Assembly (NCBI RefSeq): GCF_910596095.1 | Contig: NC_056555.1 | Coordinates: forward strand, 12,702,001 to 12,766,000 | Origin: Thunnus maccoyii | Lineage: Eukaryota; Chordata; Actinopteri; Scombriformes; Scombridae | Direction of reading: 5' to 3' | Length of the DNA: 64,000 nt | Shown here: positions 10,396 through 22,441 of the stretch, one piece after another | Numbering within the stretch: the stretch's first letter is position 1 | How the letters are laid out: each line of letters opens with the position of its first letter | Position numbers and translations under genes: made by a program | The notes under the pieces: model-generated | Told to the model about the DNA's origin: nothing | What the model saw: only the letters and a program-made list of their open reading frames with translations | Databases searched by the model: none

Positions 10396-13300
10396 ATGGA
10401 GCCACCATCAAAGTGGTCTTATGTAGAAACTCAGGCACTCATTGCGGTGTGGTCAGAGGAGAAAATCCAGCGTGACCTGCAGGAATCACTCAGAAATGAG
10501 AAGGTGTTCAGGGAAGTGTCAGGTCGACTGGCTGCAATGGGGATGTATCACTCTGCGAAACAGTGCAGAGAGAAGATAAAGAAGCTGAAACAAGATTATA
10601 GGAAAATAAAAAGAAACAGAAGTGAGGCAACTGGGAAGATCTTCAAGTGGTATGATGCTTTGGATGCTATCATGAATAAAAGAGCAGCTACTGCAGACAA
10701 CACAGAGCAACAGTCAGCCACCATGATACTCGAATTCCTAGTAACAGACGTGGGAACAGGTACGTTCAATTTGTTATTGTTGCAGAAGAGTCCAAGTCTC
10801 TCCAATAAACACTACAAATAGCTGCAAGACAACATTGAATAAGGAGATTTCATCTAATCGTTGAGTCAACTTTTCAATTACACTCTGTAGATTTTATTTC
10901 TCAATCTAAGTGTTGCCAGGAATTAAATTCTAGTGAAGAAATTACAAAACCTTTTTCAAGATTCAACAGGTTTTATTGTCACATGCACAGCAGCACAGCA
11001 GTATATAATAAAATGAGAGAGAAATCTACAAATATACATTATATTGCACATTGGTGTGCAGGTGCGGTATTGCATATAAGTAGTAAATAGATAAATAAGT
11101 TAATTGCACATAAGTGATGGGTAAAAAATACTTCTGAAAAAAATTTAAATACTGTGTATTGGGGAAGAGAGTGTGTGTACGAGAGGAAGAGAGAGAGACT
11201 TTCAACCGTAGATTGTATTTTAACCTACTTTTCAATAACATGTTGCAAAAAAGTAGTATAGGTTTTAAAAATTATACTGAAATTAGCCAGTGTTTATAAA
11301 TGTAGAATGTAACTCCTCAGGTAGCTAAAAATCCACAAATTCTCAGAAAAATGACTGACTTCAGACTTCCTGAGACTTGATCTCAGGGTCCTCTATGGTT
11401 GCAACAGCCCTGGTTACAGATGAGTTTTTGTAAAAGAAATATGTACGCAGTCTTGTGAAGCTGTTATTAAACACAGGCCAATTGTCAGGTATTACTAATT
11501 AATGGGAAAAGGCATAACTAGAATAGTTGCTAGAAAATGTTCTTTTTTGTCACTCCATTAGTTATGAAAAATGTAATTATTTTCACTTGTGTTATCTCAT
11601 TTTGAGTATTGTTCAGTCACACGGTCTGCTTACCTTGCAAGGCAGCTGGATTCGCGAGATCAGACATCACAAGATCACCCGAGAATCTATCTTGTCAGGC
11701 TTTGAGTTATCAGCGTCCTATGAGGGTTCTTGATCACGCAAATCTAGCTGCCTCGCAAAGTAAGATGGTGATAGACAGATGGTTCATCCAATCACCTGCC
11801 AAGTATTTTTTGAAAGTGCCTGCCCTTTTCCAAACAGTTTTCAAGGACGACTTCTCAGATGGTTCTGTGTAACAAACCATCAGGTCAGGTTCATGGTCTG
11901 CTGCAAATAAGAAAGACCTTAACGGACTTCAGTCAGTCCAGAACAAGGCTGCAAGATTAGTTCTAAGATGTCCGTACGACACCAGCAGTACTGAAACAGA
12001 CTGTCCTGGTTCCCAGTAGAAGTTAGACTTCATTAGGGCATATTAATATTTATAAAGAAAGTAATATTATTAGGTACGCCCATTCATTTTTGGACCAACT
12101 GCAATATCCAGACCGATACATAATTACTCCACGTTTCTTAAATAACTGCAATTTAGTAACTCCTTGTCCTGGTTTATTCTGTTTTTTAATAAGATACTCC
12201 TATATGTATCCTGTTTTTATGATGTATTTTGAAGGTGTGGACCCCAGGAAGACTAGCAGCTGCTGTGGTGGAAGGTAATGGGGATCCAAATAAATAAACA
12301 AATAAATGAATAAACAAATGACTGAAAAACAATCTGAATCACCTCCAATTTTTATAATTGCCAGGTACAGAGTACAAAAAAAACATTAATATCTCATAAG
12401 AAAAGGAGATGTTACAAGACTTGGCTACTTGGCATATTTTCATCTGCAGTCCCTGGGCAAAAAAAGTACAAATACTACAAAATACAGTTGTACAATGAGT
12501 CTTACATTTTCTGTAGTGCATAGACAACCACACACACAACAACTGTCATCTGCTTAATGTAAATTATCGTAGTTATAGAACAAAACATTGGAATCACTGT
12601 GTTGCATGCAGATGCATAAAAATATAAATATAAGGATAGACTTGACGTGTCAAATTAGGGTTGACAGGACTGGTTTCTTCAAAATCAAGCATTTTTGTTC
12701 AGCAGTATTAAAAATAATGTCATTGTAACATCCTCTGCCTGTACAGATTAATAGCATCTGTCCATTTTGTCTTGCAGATTTACCCACTACAATAGACCTT
12801 CCTGGTAGCTGCACCCTCATACCCTGCCCTACAGCACCCATCCCAACACCCTTCCTCACAGAGCACCCAGTAGATACAAGTTCCTCCTCCGTTCAACCAG
12901 AAGATGCTGACGCTCCCTCTTCAAGCACCCCAGTGACCCCCAATACAGTGCAAACTTCAGTCAAAGGCATGCATGTTAATCCACTAAAACACTGCCTCTA
13001 AAAATGTACCGAGTTTAGCTTCTTCCATTTCATGACTTGATAAATTATGATCTGTTGCTTTCCCAGATCACACAACCTTGTGCCGTTGGTCAAAAAGAGA
13101 AGTCCAAGCATTGTTGACACTTTGGGCAAATCCTGCCATCCAAAAAGAACTCCTCCTCAACATGAGGAATGAAAATGTTTACACCCGCCTCAGTGAAAAA
13201 CTAGCTTCGCTTGGATACAACAAAGCGCCAAAGAAATGCAGGGAGAAAATCAAAAAACTGAAGCAGGAGTACAAGAGGATCATGAACGCTAATCACAGGA

Positions 13301-16300
13301 GTCGAAGCAACAGCATCCGTACAAGTGTATGGTTTGCCATCATGGATGATGTGCTCAGTTCCCAGGCTGCTGCAGCAGCAGGAGCAGCATGTTCACCAAC
13401 AACAGAGCCCTCACTGCCCACTCTGTCGCACTCCAGCTTGGATGTGAACACTGATGGTAAGCAGAAATTCAAACCAGGAACCATTCAGATGCTGGTTTTT
13501 AATAGTGTCAACCAAAGTTTCTTTTATATTGTGCGCATGTGAAAGTTTTCATTTATGCAATTTCAAACAACCTACAGCAGGTGCTGCTAGAGAACATATA
13601 AGCTGGTCCACTGGGAAGTTGAGGATGTAGTGGTGCTTTAGACAAACAGCAGTTGCAGGAACAGAAACTTTCTATGTACAAAAAGGAGAAATATTTGACT
13701 GGGAGCCTCAGCTCCCAGCTTATGTTATTGGACCACAATAGTAAAAATATTGAACATGGCCAGGGTGAATTTAATAACTGGAATTTGATAACTCTCTCTG
13801 TGTTTGGACTTTTTTAAGCCTTGGAACTCATTGTTGTTGATATAAAGTTGACTAAGGTTACCTTTTCTGGTAAATTCTCATTTATTCAAAGTAGCTAGAA
13901 TGCAGCTCTAAATAAGTGTTAACTATATTTTCTTTTTATAGTTGTTATTGATGTTTTAAGTTGTTGCTCTATTTAAATTTGGCATGTTGCGTAGTTATGT
14001 TGCTTTCTTGTCTTGATCTGATTAAAAAAAGATTCAGTCATTAAATGAATGAATAAAGAGCTGTATTGTAGAACCCCTGTCTGCAATAATAATAATAATC
14101 ATTATGATTATACTTTTTAAATTTAATCTCCTTCATTTTATTTTGCTTTTTTAAACTTTCACAGATGAAACCCAGTGGTTGCCTGATGAAGTCCAAGTGC
14201 TGATGACTCTCTGGGCACAAGCAAACATTCAGAAACAGCTTCTCACCCCAGCAACAAACAAAAAAGTCTTCACTTACCTCAGCAATGAGCTCACTTTTGT
14301 GGGTTTTAACAAGACAGCAGATCAGTGCAGGCTTAAAGTGGATAGCCTCAAACAGGAGTACAAAAAAATCAAAGAAGTGGAACCATACAAGGATGTTAAA
14401 AGTGACTGGTTTGCTATTTTGGATGGTGTCCTTAGCCCTGATGGAGAGGCATCTACAGAGATGGATTCATTTGCAGTGCTGACACAATTTAAATCTCCAG
14501 AAGATGTGTATATAGATAGTAAGTTGTTTCAAACCTCGTAATATCTAAAGACTATAATGTAGAAGACATTCATAATTAGGGAGCATAAGCTGATAGAATG
14601 ATTATCTGCATCTATTGAGAGTTGTCTCTGTATTAAATAAGTTAAATTGCTTTCAACAGATACATTGCGGGCTGTTTGGACATCAGATGAAGTCAAAATA
14701 CTGCTCACCCGATGGGCAGAGGAGAATGTCCAGGAGCAGCTTCGATCGACTCAAAGAAACGAGAGAGTGTTCGCTCAGCTGAGCTCAGAGCTCGCCACTC
14801 AGGGTTTCGATAAGACCACCAGCCAATGCAAGTCAAAGATAAGACTGCTGAAGAAAAAGTATAAAATCACGAAGGAACAGAAGGACTCTAAGAAGCAAAA
14901 AAGCAGATGGTTTGTTATAATGGATAAAGTCCTTGGTGGTCACAAGCGAGATGCTGAGACCAAGCAAGCAGCTGAGGACACTGATTCAGGCGTTGCACCT
15001 CTGCAGACATCGCAGTATGACATCTCTGAAGCAGCAGATGACTTAGGTAAAATAAGATGATGTTTTTTGTACTTTACAACTTACAGTAACTGCAATATGT
15101 GATCTTTTTTTGTGTTATTTTGTTATAAATTCTGGTAATATTTATAAATTGCAAGGCTGCAGGGAAACATTTTGTACTAAATCCCCAAAGGGTGACAGAC
15201 AGTGATTGAATGTTTTAATGCAATTGCAGTACCAAAGGCAGAAAAACAAACAGATTTGAGTTAATTCAGTCCCAAAATCAAGTCAGAGCTTCCAACATTC
15301 TTATATAAGAACATCTACGAAGTAAGGAGCCTGGAATTTGGTCTGTCAGGTAGTGTGTGTTGCACTTCAACAAGCTCCATAAGTAAAATGCTAGATTGAG
15401 GTAGGATATTTATTAGTGGTAAGTTTATGGTATAAGGTTATATATGATTTGTTCTGAATTGTGTTATTTTATGTGGAAGAGTTTGATGACTAATCCTTTT
15501 TTCTTTTTGCCTTTTTTTTTTCTAACCTCATTTGCAGGCGGTCGCTTGTCCTTGTCGTCATTGTGTCTCCTGGTTCCAACCTTGCGTCTGATGTGTGCCT
15601 TTGCGTGGCAAGTGGTCCAGTGTTGTAATGTGGCACATTATGGAAAGGTGGAGGAGCTGGTCAGAATGATGACTGAGCTGGCTCCAGAGTTGCTGACTCC
15701 CAGAGAGAAAGTGCAAGTCCTGCTCAGGCTAAGGGCAAGGGTAAGACACATTAAAGCGTATTTTTGTTTAACTTCCATTATTTTTCTCACTAGATTTATC
15801 TTTATATAGTAAATGTTGTTTTTTAAGCATCAGTGGAGTGGATTTCTAACAAAAGCTAACCTACATCTGAAGTGTATTTGATTCAAATTCAGCAACAAAA
15901 TAATGAAGTTGATCCTTTTTGATGTAGCATTACAGCTGTACAGAAGCTACATCCTTAAATTTGATCTCAGAACATACAAAAACAAAATCGAGGCAACCAA
16001 AAATAATTTACCAAGCACTTCCAACAAAGTGTTACTTATGGTGTTTTTTTTTTCAGCGTGTGCTGAAGCTGTGTTGCAGTGAGAGCACAGCTAACCTGAT
16101 GAATATCCAGCCCCACATGGAGGTCATTCAAAACCTCAAAATAGGCTCCAACTGTGGTCAGGAGGTATGTCTGCAGGTGTGGTGAAGAACTGAGCTGAAA
16201 CAGAGCTGTGGAGTGGTGTGTTGATTCTCAGTTTGGTCTGCATTGTTGCCATCCGTTTCACATTGTGTTGTTTGATTTACTGTAAATATTTCTTAATGAG

Positions 16301-19300
16301 GATTTAAAATGAAATATAACTTAAATGAACAAATTAGATGGCTCTGCTGCTGTCTGCCAAAAAACTCAACTATTTAGTCATTTTAACATATTTTACAAAG
16401 AGGGACATGCAGAATAAAGAAACACATCACTGGTGTTAAAAAGAACATACTTACAAAGGTCACTGATCTTATTGGACTTAAAAAAGAAACAAAGAAATAG
16501 CAAAATCAACATGGTTGATAACGTACTGATAACTGCTTAGAACTTGGAGTTTGTTGGTTTTTTTTCTGTGCTCACAAGCAAAGCTGAAATTTGAGTTGAT
16601 CTTATTTCACCTCTGTATTTCTCTATTTTTATACAGTCTATGGTATTTCTTAATGTATTTTATTGTCACCCTTAGCACCCCAGCAAGGCTTTAGCTGTGC
16701 ACAGTGGACAATGAACTGATGTTCTGTTGTCATGTGGCAGGACAAGCTCCTCTGTTGTCCCTACAGGAGAAAGAAGGGAAAGGTTGCTGAACCTTTTGAG
16801 GTCAAAGGCAGACTCTTCAAAGTCTAAATTAAGTAGCATTCCTCAATTAACCCTCTTAGTGCTTTAGAGAGCATTGAGGACATCCTCCATGGATCTCCAC
16901 CTCACTTTGCCCGAGGCAATGATCTTCTCCCCTCTGACGCTTAGGAAGGCCCCATGTTGTCTTTATGACTGCACTTAATAGGAGGTCTTTGATTTTTGCC
17001 TGCCTCCTTTATTCCCGTGGGTTTTCGGTCAGAGCAGATTTCTCCTTGATGTTTAATTGATGTTTCCGTGCATCTGCTTTTCTCTCTTCTGATGCAGAAA
17101 GAGACAATATTGTCAAGCCATTTGAGGGTTTTTGAGTTGTGCCATTTTCACAGATTCTAATTTAATTTCCTGTGTTATTGAATGTCCAAAACTCAGGAGC
17201 ACACATGCTCCTCACTCATCACTACAATGGATCCCTGGTTTAGTCAAATCAGCTGGCAAAAAGTCACATCAAACATAATGGAGAATATGGAGGAATGGTG
17301 CATTTTTGGCACACACCGAATGACCGATTGAGGGTTTAATATTATACTAACATGTACCAAATCCCAGAAGTTGTCTTTCATGTCTACCTCTGGTTATATG
17401 TCACATGACCCTTGCTCTGGTCAGTGTATCGAAGCATCACAGTCAGAAGCAAAGAGCTGAGGTTGATGACACTAGAAAAAAACTAGTCCACGTTTCAACC
17501 AATATGTTTATTTTTATCTTGTTTGTTTTGATACCAAATATTAGGAATTGGAGGAGTTGGAAAATTCAAAGACAAACTTTGTGGAGGTTGTTCATTCCTT
17601 GCTCGAGGACCCAGAGGAGAGAACTGTGTTTTTCAAGGTCAGATATTCTTTACACACTTAATGAGTATCTGTTAAAGGGTTGTTTGCATGTTTTGATATA
17701 ATTAATAGTTTTGTAAGTAATATTGAGATAGAGATAATCAGTCAAGAGAGTGGACATATGACAGTGAAACGTTTTTCTTTCGTAATGTGAACAAGTACAC
17801 CAACCAGCTGTGTGTGCAACGTGCACATGTGATGATTCACATTCCTTTTTTCCTCAGGAGGTCTTCCCCATCCACTACGGCCAACAACATGAAGCCACAT
17901 TGCATTCATTAGTGTGGAAATTCATCTCCAGATTGGATCATCTATTGCCTGTACTGGATATTAAACAGGTGTGCACAGTTTTAAATATTAAACAGAAGAC
18001 TACAATTACTACTATATTTACTTCACGATCCTTTATCTTATTAAGCCTTGGTAGACAGCTGCTCACGGAAATGTTTGAAAATCATGTATACAATAATTTC
18101 AAAGCAAATTCTGCACAATAGGGTTTGGTCAAATTAACTGTTACCTACTGTGAGCAACATAGTGAATAAAGAACTAGGAAATGATGAATCATATTGCGTA
18201 AACATGGTCATGCCGTTGTCTTTGCAGTACATGCTCATTATCTGCTTACACTTTTCAGACTGCAGAGTGGCTCAGTACTGACCCGTCTGTCATGGAAGAA
18301 TGTGGACAACTGGTTTTGGAACCTGATCAGCTGAAGGCCCTGCTGCATGTCCACCATCAACAGTCAGGAAACACAAACAAATGTAAGTCATCTGCTACAG
18401 TGTGTAAGGAAAACAAAAAATAAACTAAATAAACTGCCTGCCCTATGGCCTTCTAAACCATCAAGCAGTTTTTAAGAGACATAATGTGAATGTTATTTGG
18501 AACATTCACTGACTTCATTAATGAGTTTCTGTGCATTTTTCTGCAAAGTAATTTAAATTAAAAACATGCTTGATGTTCCAGTGATTGTGAGAGAAGTTGT
18601 GAGAACACAACAAGTTTGGACGCAATAAAACTTTTTAGAAAAAAAAGTTGATCCACTTTTTTGTATTTTCTTTTTTCTGCATTTTAATTCTAACCACATA
18701 ATTCCAAATCTAACCAGATTCACGATTCGGATGGTGATATCAAAACATGTCATGAGCTTAATAAACATGACCAAATTTTTAAGGTAGTGGTTGAAAAATA
18801 TTCTGACTGTGGGGAAAAAAGGTCTGAAAAAAGTGCCGGAATCTACAATGAAATTTGAACAACACAAGTGCTACAGTATGCACCCCAAAAAAGTGGTAAG
18901 TCCATTGAGTTGTATGATGAGTTGTTTGGCACTGGTTCGGCTGTTCTCGCTATAGCTTTATTCTTTAGCTATAGCATGTAATGTTAGCTAACGTGCACAG
19001 AAATTTCTGAATATATAAATTATATTCTTTCCCTTATGTATTTAGAAGGACCTTAATTATTGTATTAATCAATTTATCCTCAAGTACACACCGTGAAACT
19101 AAAAGACCCACATTGAGTAAAATTAGTTGTCTCTTTGTATTATATGTACATCTCACAATATCATGAATGTTTGCACTTATGATGTTTTTTTTTTCTCCTC
19201 ACAGGCAGCTCTGACACTCAGAATATGTTTTTGCCAAGGCTGTCTGTTTCTCACAAAGCAAACCCAAAACAACTCTTTCAGGAGCAAATCAGCTCAAACT

Positions 19301-20549
19301 CAAGTGAATGCATGAGATCTGGCTCGCAACAGGAAATTTTTGCAGGTGACGAAGATGAAGGACCTTTTTATTGTAGTGAGGAGGAGGAGCCCATTGAAGA
19401 AAACAGTACTGATCACAAACCAGCTGTGGAGGACTGCGGCAACGGAAGTGAAGACCTGAAGTTGAAAGATGAACAAAGTGATGACCTAACAACTGTAAAC
19501 TGCTGCGGTATGGCACTCCATATTCATTTGTTTACATATCTGTTGTAATTTTACAAGGATGGGAATTCACAGATTGAAAGAAATTGATGAAATTAGAATT
19601 TGTAGTCATTCCATACTATATTGCTGTTAAAAGATTAAACTTCTGCTGCATTTCACTTAAACTGAATCCCCTCATCATCTTATGTCTTTCAGAGTCACAC
19701 AGTTGTACACCTTTAAGACTGCAGACCTGCTCTTTGTGTCCCTACTCTGACAGAGAGATGTCAGGTCTTCTGCAGCACATCAGAAAGGTGCATATGATCC
19801 AGGAACCCCACCAACCTCGCTCTAAAGATCCCAGGATAGACAGCGTCCCTCAACAAGTCAACAGAGAAAAGTGCTCTCCAGAGATGAAGAGCACAACAAA
19901 CACTTGCGACTTCTGCGGGAAAGTCTTTAAGGATCTTTCAACCCGGAACAGCCACAGAAAAACACACACTCTGCCTTTCCACTGTGACATTTGCGAGAAG
20001 AAGTACTCCTCCAAGTGGTCCCTGAACGTGCACCGTCTGACTCACACCGGCGAGACGCCATATTTGTGTTCGCACTGTGGCAGGGGATTCAGGTCTTCAT
20101 ACAGCCTTGGGATGCACGTTCGCATTCACACAGGTGACCGGCGCTACAAATGTCACATTTGCGGGAAGACTTCGATCCAGCACCTGGCGAGACACATGCG
20201 GATGCACAAAGGGGAAAAGAACTATCTGTGTACAGAGTGCGGAAAGGCTTTTCTCTCCTCTGGGGAGTTAAGGCTACACATGAGGTTTCACACAGGAGAG
20301 CGGCCTTACACATGCAAACACTGCGGGAGAGGTTTCATTGCAAAGTGCCTGCTAACAGTTCATATGCGCCAACATACAGGAGAGAGTCCTTACAGGTGTT
20401 CTTTGTGTCCGAAATCCTTTCACACTTTGAGAGCGCAGAAAAGGCACGTGAAGATACACTCTAACAAAAAGTCTTTCCAGTGTTTGAAGTGCGGTAAAAT
20501 ATTCCGTCAAGAAGACACTTTTAAAATGCATGTTCAAACACACAAATGA
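10396..20549 (+). CDS. 4x Myb/SANT-like + TINF2_N + C2H2 zinc-finger protein (gene 2)
   Basis: Exons: 10396-10759, 12778-12966, 13067-13456, 14165-14518, 14660-15046, 15538-15740, 16057-16164, 17545-17637, 17858-17968, 18259-18382, 19205-19507, 19693-20549; in frame, about 1160 residues. Exons 1, 3, 4 and 5 each encode one Myb/SANT-like (Myb_DNA-bind_4 type) domain: a Trp start, a (N)xxVFxxL(S) helix, then Gly-Phe/Met-x-K/S-x(3)-QC(R/K), KIKxLKxxYK and a WF/Y(A/V)I(L/M)D end. Exon 2 is a Ser/Thr/Pro linker. Exons 6-10 encode TINF2_N, with exon lengths 93 and 111 identical to the matching exons of gene 1. Exon 11 is acidic. Exon 12 holds an atypical first finger and eight C2H2 fingers; the fourth is two residues short and lacks the core Phe. 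The inferred role is nuclear DNA binding with protein recruitment. Intron 2 needs a GC donor. Poly(A) AATAAA is at 20918. The architecture recalls mammalian ZSCAN20/29 with TINF2_N in place of SCAN. Confidence 0.88.
10958..11240. repeat. probable non-LTR retrotransposon tail
   Basis: In intron 1 of gene 2, a 'caagattcaacaggttttat' start followed by 'tgtcacatgcacagcagcac' resembles the repeated 3' tails of fish non-LTR elements inserted in antisense. The rest is AT-rich. No protein-coding motif is visible, so the class is a guess. Confidence 0.35.
11600..12315 (+). mobile_element. degenerate LINE 3' fragment
   Basis: One frame near 11885-11975 reads KDLNGLQSVQNKAARLVL, the segment just after the reverse-transcriptase domain in many LINEs. 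The segment at 12237-12315 (gtgtggaccccaggaagact ... ggggatcc followed by an AAATAAATAAA tail) is a typical fish LINE 3' end. Frames are broken, so the copy is inactive. It lies in intron 1 of gene 2, in the same orientation as the gene. Confidence 0.6.
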
Positions 20550-20945
20550 CAGTACTATGCAATGTTTGAATTTAAAAAGTTTTAAGCGATTGTATGTCAT
20601 TAACAACCAGTCTGGTTTAAGAAATATTTCTGTCTTATCTGTGATAAGCTGATATTGGCTGAAATCAGCTGTGCTAATATGTGAAACAGCCTTTAATCTC
20701 TATGGCCCAGTAATGGAGTTGAGGAATATCAGCGTGCATGGTTTATGTTGTTGTAATTGTGGAAGATAGGTTGCTAAAAAAATACAGTTACTGTTTTAAT
20801 GTATGAAGACCATCTCAGTCAATGCTACCCTTCCAAACACATTGTAATTTGGTGCACAGACAATCTTAAGTTTTTGTGTGAGCCACAGATGTTTTACCTG
20901 GAAGTGTTTATTACTGAATAAAAATAATTGTATTAAAATTGACAA
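20550..20945 (+). other. 3' UTR and poly(A) signal of gene 2
   Basis: The TGA stop is at 20547-20549. A canonical AATAAA at 20918-20923 is the first good signal. From about 20945 to 21400 I see no exon-like frame. Confidence 0.55.
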
Positions 20946-21399
20946 AGACAAATTAAAACTTGAAAAAAGACTTTCTTTTATTCTGAGAACCTGAGTGAGT
21001 GCCAACCTTGAAAGGTCAGTTCACCAAAATCACACACATACACACACAAAAAGAAACATTTTCTCTCTTACCTCTTGTGCAGATGGTGGGTTTTATTTTC
21101 CATGGTTTTGAGAAATCCGTCTCTAAGATTTCTGCCTCAACTCAACAAAGACTATGGAGATGAATAGAATTTCATTTGTCACAGCTTTGAAAGCATTATC
21201 ATTGGATTAGCCACCTACATCGCCATTATCATCCATTTTCAACAGTATTACTTTTTTACCAGAGTGTGTAAGTAAGTGGAAAAAACTTTTTTTTTGTTGA
21301 TTTAGTGAACCAAATAACCTCGTGGAACAACTGGGTACAGAATCTGAAGATAGAAATAGAAGTAGATAGTGTTTTTAATTTTGGAATAAAGGAAATTAA

Positions 21400-22441
21400 T
21401 ATACTCCTCACTGTGTACTATACGAAAAAGGAGACTTTTGTTGTGATGAGCATGATGGCAGTGTGAAAGGGGATCAAGCAGAATCGATGACCGTCCTCTT
21501 GTATCTCGTTTCTCTTGTATCTTGTCCCACGGCAGGGGCAGCCATGAGGGAGTCCCAACTGGGGTTCCCAAACCAGAGCTCGCAAGAGTAGTGACAACAC
21601 AAAGCCAGATCATGCTCCATAGTGGTTCACCCACTGGGATAAGAAGAAGGTGCATTTCACTTGGGGAGTCAGCATTGAATACAAGATATCTGCACTAACG
21701 ATCCAGAACAGGTTAACAGAGGTGGTTGTTATGGCCAGGCCCGCTCCCATCAGTCTGCACAGGAAGACTGATACCTTAACCACCACAAAAATATTTTTTT
21801 CTGATGTCTGAAAGATAGGAAATTATTTTATAAGCATTTTTTAATTATTTACAGTAAAGGTTAAATATGAAAATACGCCTGAGAAGTTCCAGCAAGAATC
21901 ATCTATCCATTCCTCCCTTATTTGTTCCCATTTATCCTTCAGTGGGTCGTGGGCGGAACTGGAGCCAATCACAACTGACATTGGGCTAGAGGTGGTGTAC
22001 ACCCTAGAGAGGTTGCCAGTCGATCACAGGGCTCACACATAGACAAGACTACCAATAGACAACGATTCATCAATTTAGTCGCATTTAGCCTAACCTGCAT
22101 GTCTTGGGAATGATCTGAGCACCCAGTAAAAAGCCTTCCTAGTCTTTTCATAAGCTTCTGGTGGCTAAACATTGTGACATGAATGTGTCAATGCCATGAG
22201 TAATGATAACGTGAGGTGTGACTCACTTGTTTGTAGATGATGTTCTTGAAGATATTTCGGTTCAGTTGGGAGGCCGCAGACAGAAGGACAGACTCAGCAG
22301 ATGACATCACAGCCGCAGCGAGTGCTCCCATATCAATCAGAGAGACATAAAAAGGGCAAAGATGCTGAAGAGCAATTGGCAAGAACATACCAATTTTGCC
22401 CTGTTGGCAGGGGCTGGGTGATCTGAAGGTGGTAGTACAGC
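21400..22441 (-). pseudogene. SLC5A7-like (high-affinity choline transporter) pseudogene remnant
   Basis: Two exon-like segments are seen on the minus strand. Segment 22441-22227 reads through LPIALQHLCPFYVS, then MGALAAAVMSSAES, RNIF and Lys-Gln before a GTGAGT donor. This matches the SLC5A7 region with LPIVLQYLCP, LGAVSAAVMSSADS and ARNIY. Segment 21807 to about 21415 follows a CTTTCAG acceptor and aligns with the next SLC5A7 part, including S(A/S)D(I/L)(L/V)Y and a Tyr-Gly-Ala block. Directly after that block is an in-frame TGA (21612-21610), and the remaining match drifts before a PFHTAIML stretch. The N-terminal half of the transporter was not found upstream. The simplest reading is a decayed paralogue; a sequencing error at the stop or a divergent live gene cannot be excluded. 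Confidence 0.65.

Noticed and set aside
10396-15046. Myb exons as a separate gene from the TINF2_N/zinc-finger exons
   Set aside because: Exon 5 ends in a good donor in phase 1, and the TINF2_N exon starts in phase 1 without its own ATG or CpG promoter; no poly(A) signal was noticed between them. Transcript data should settle it.
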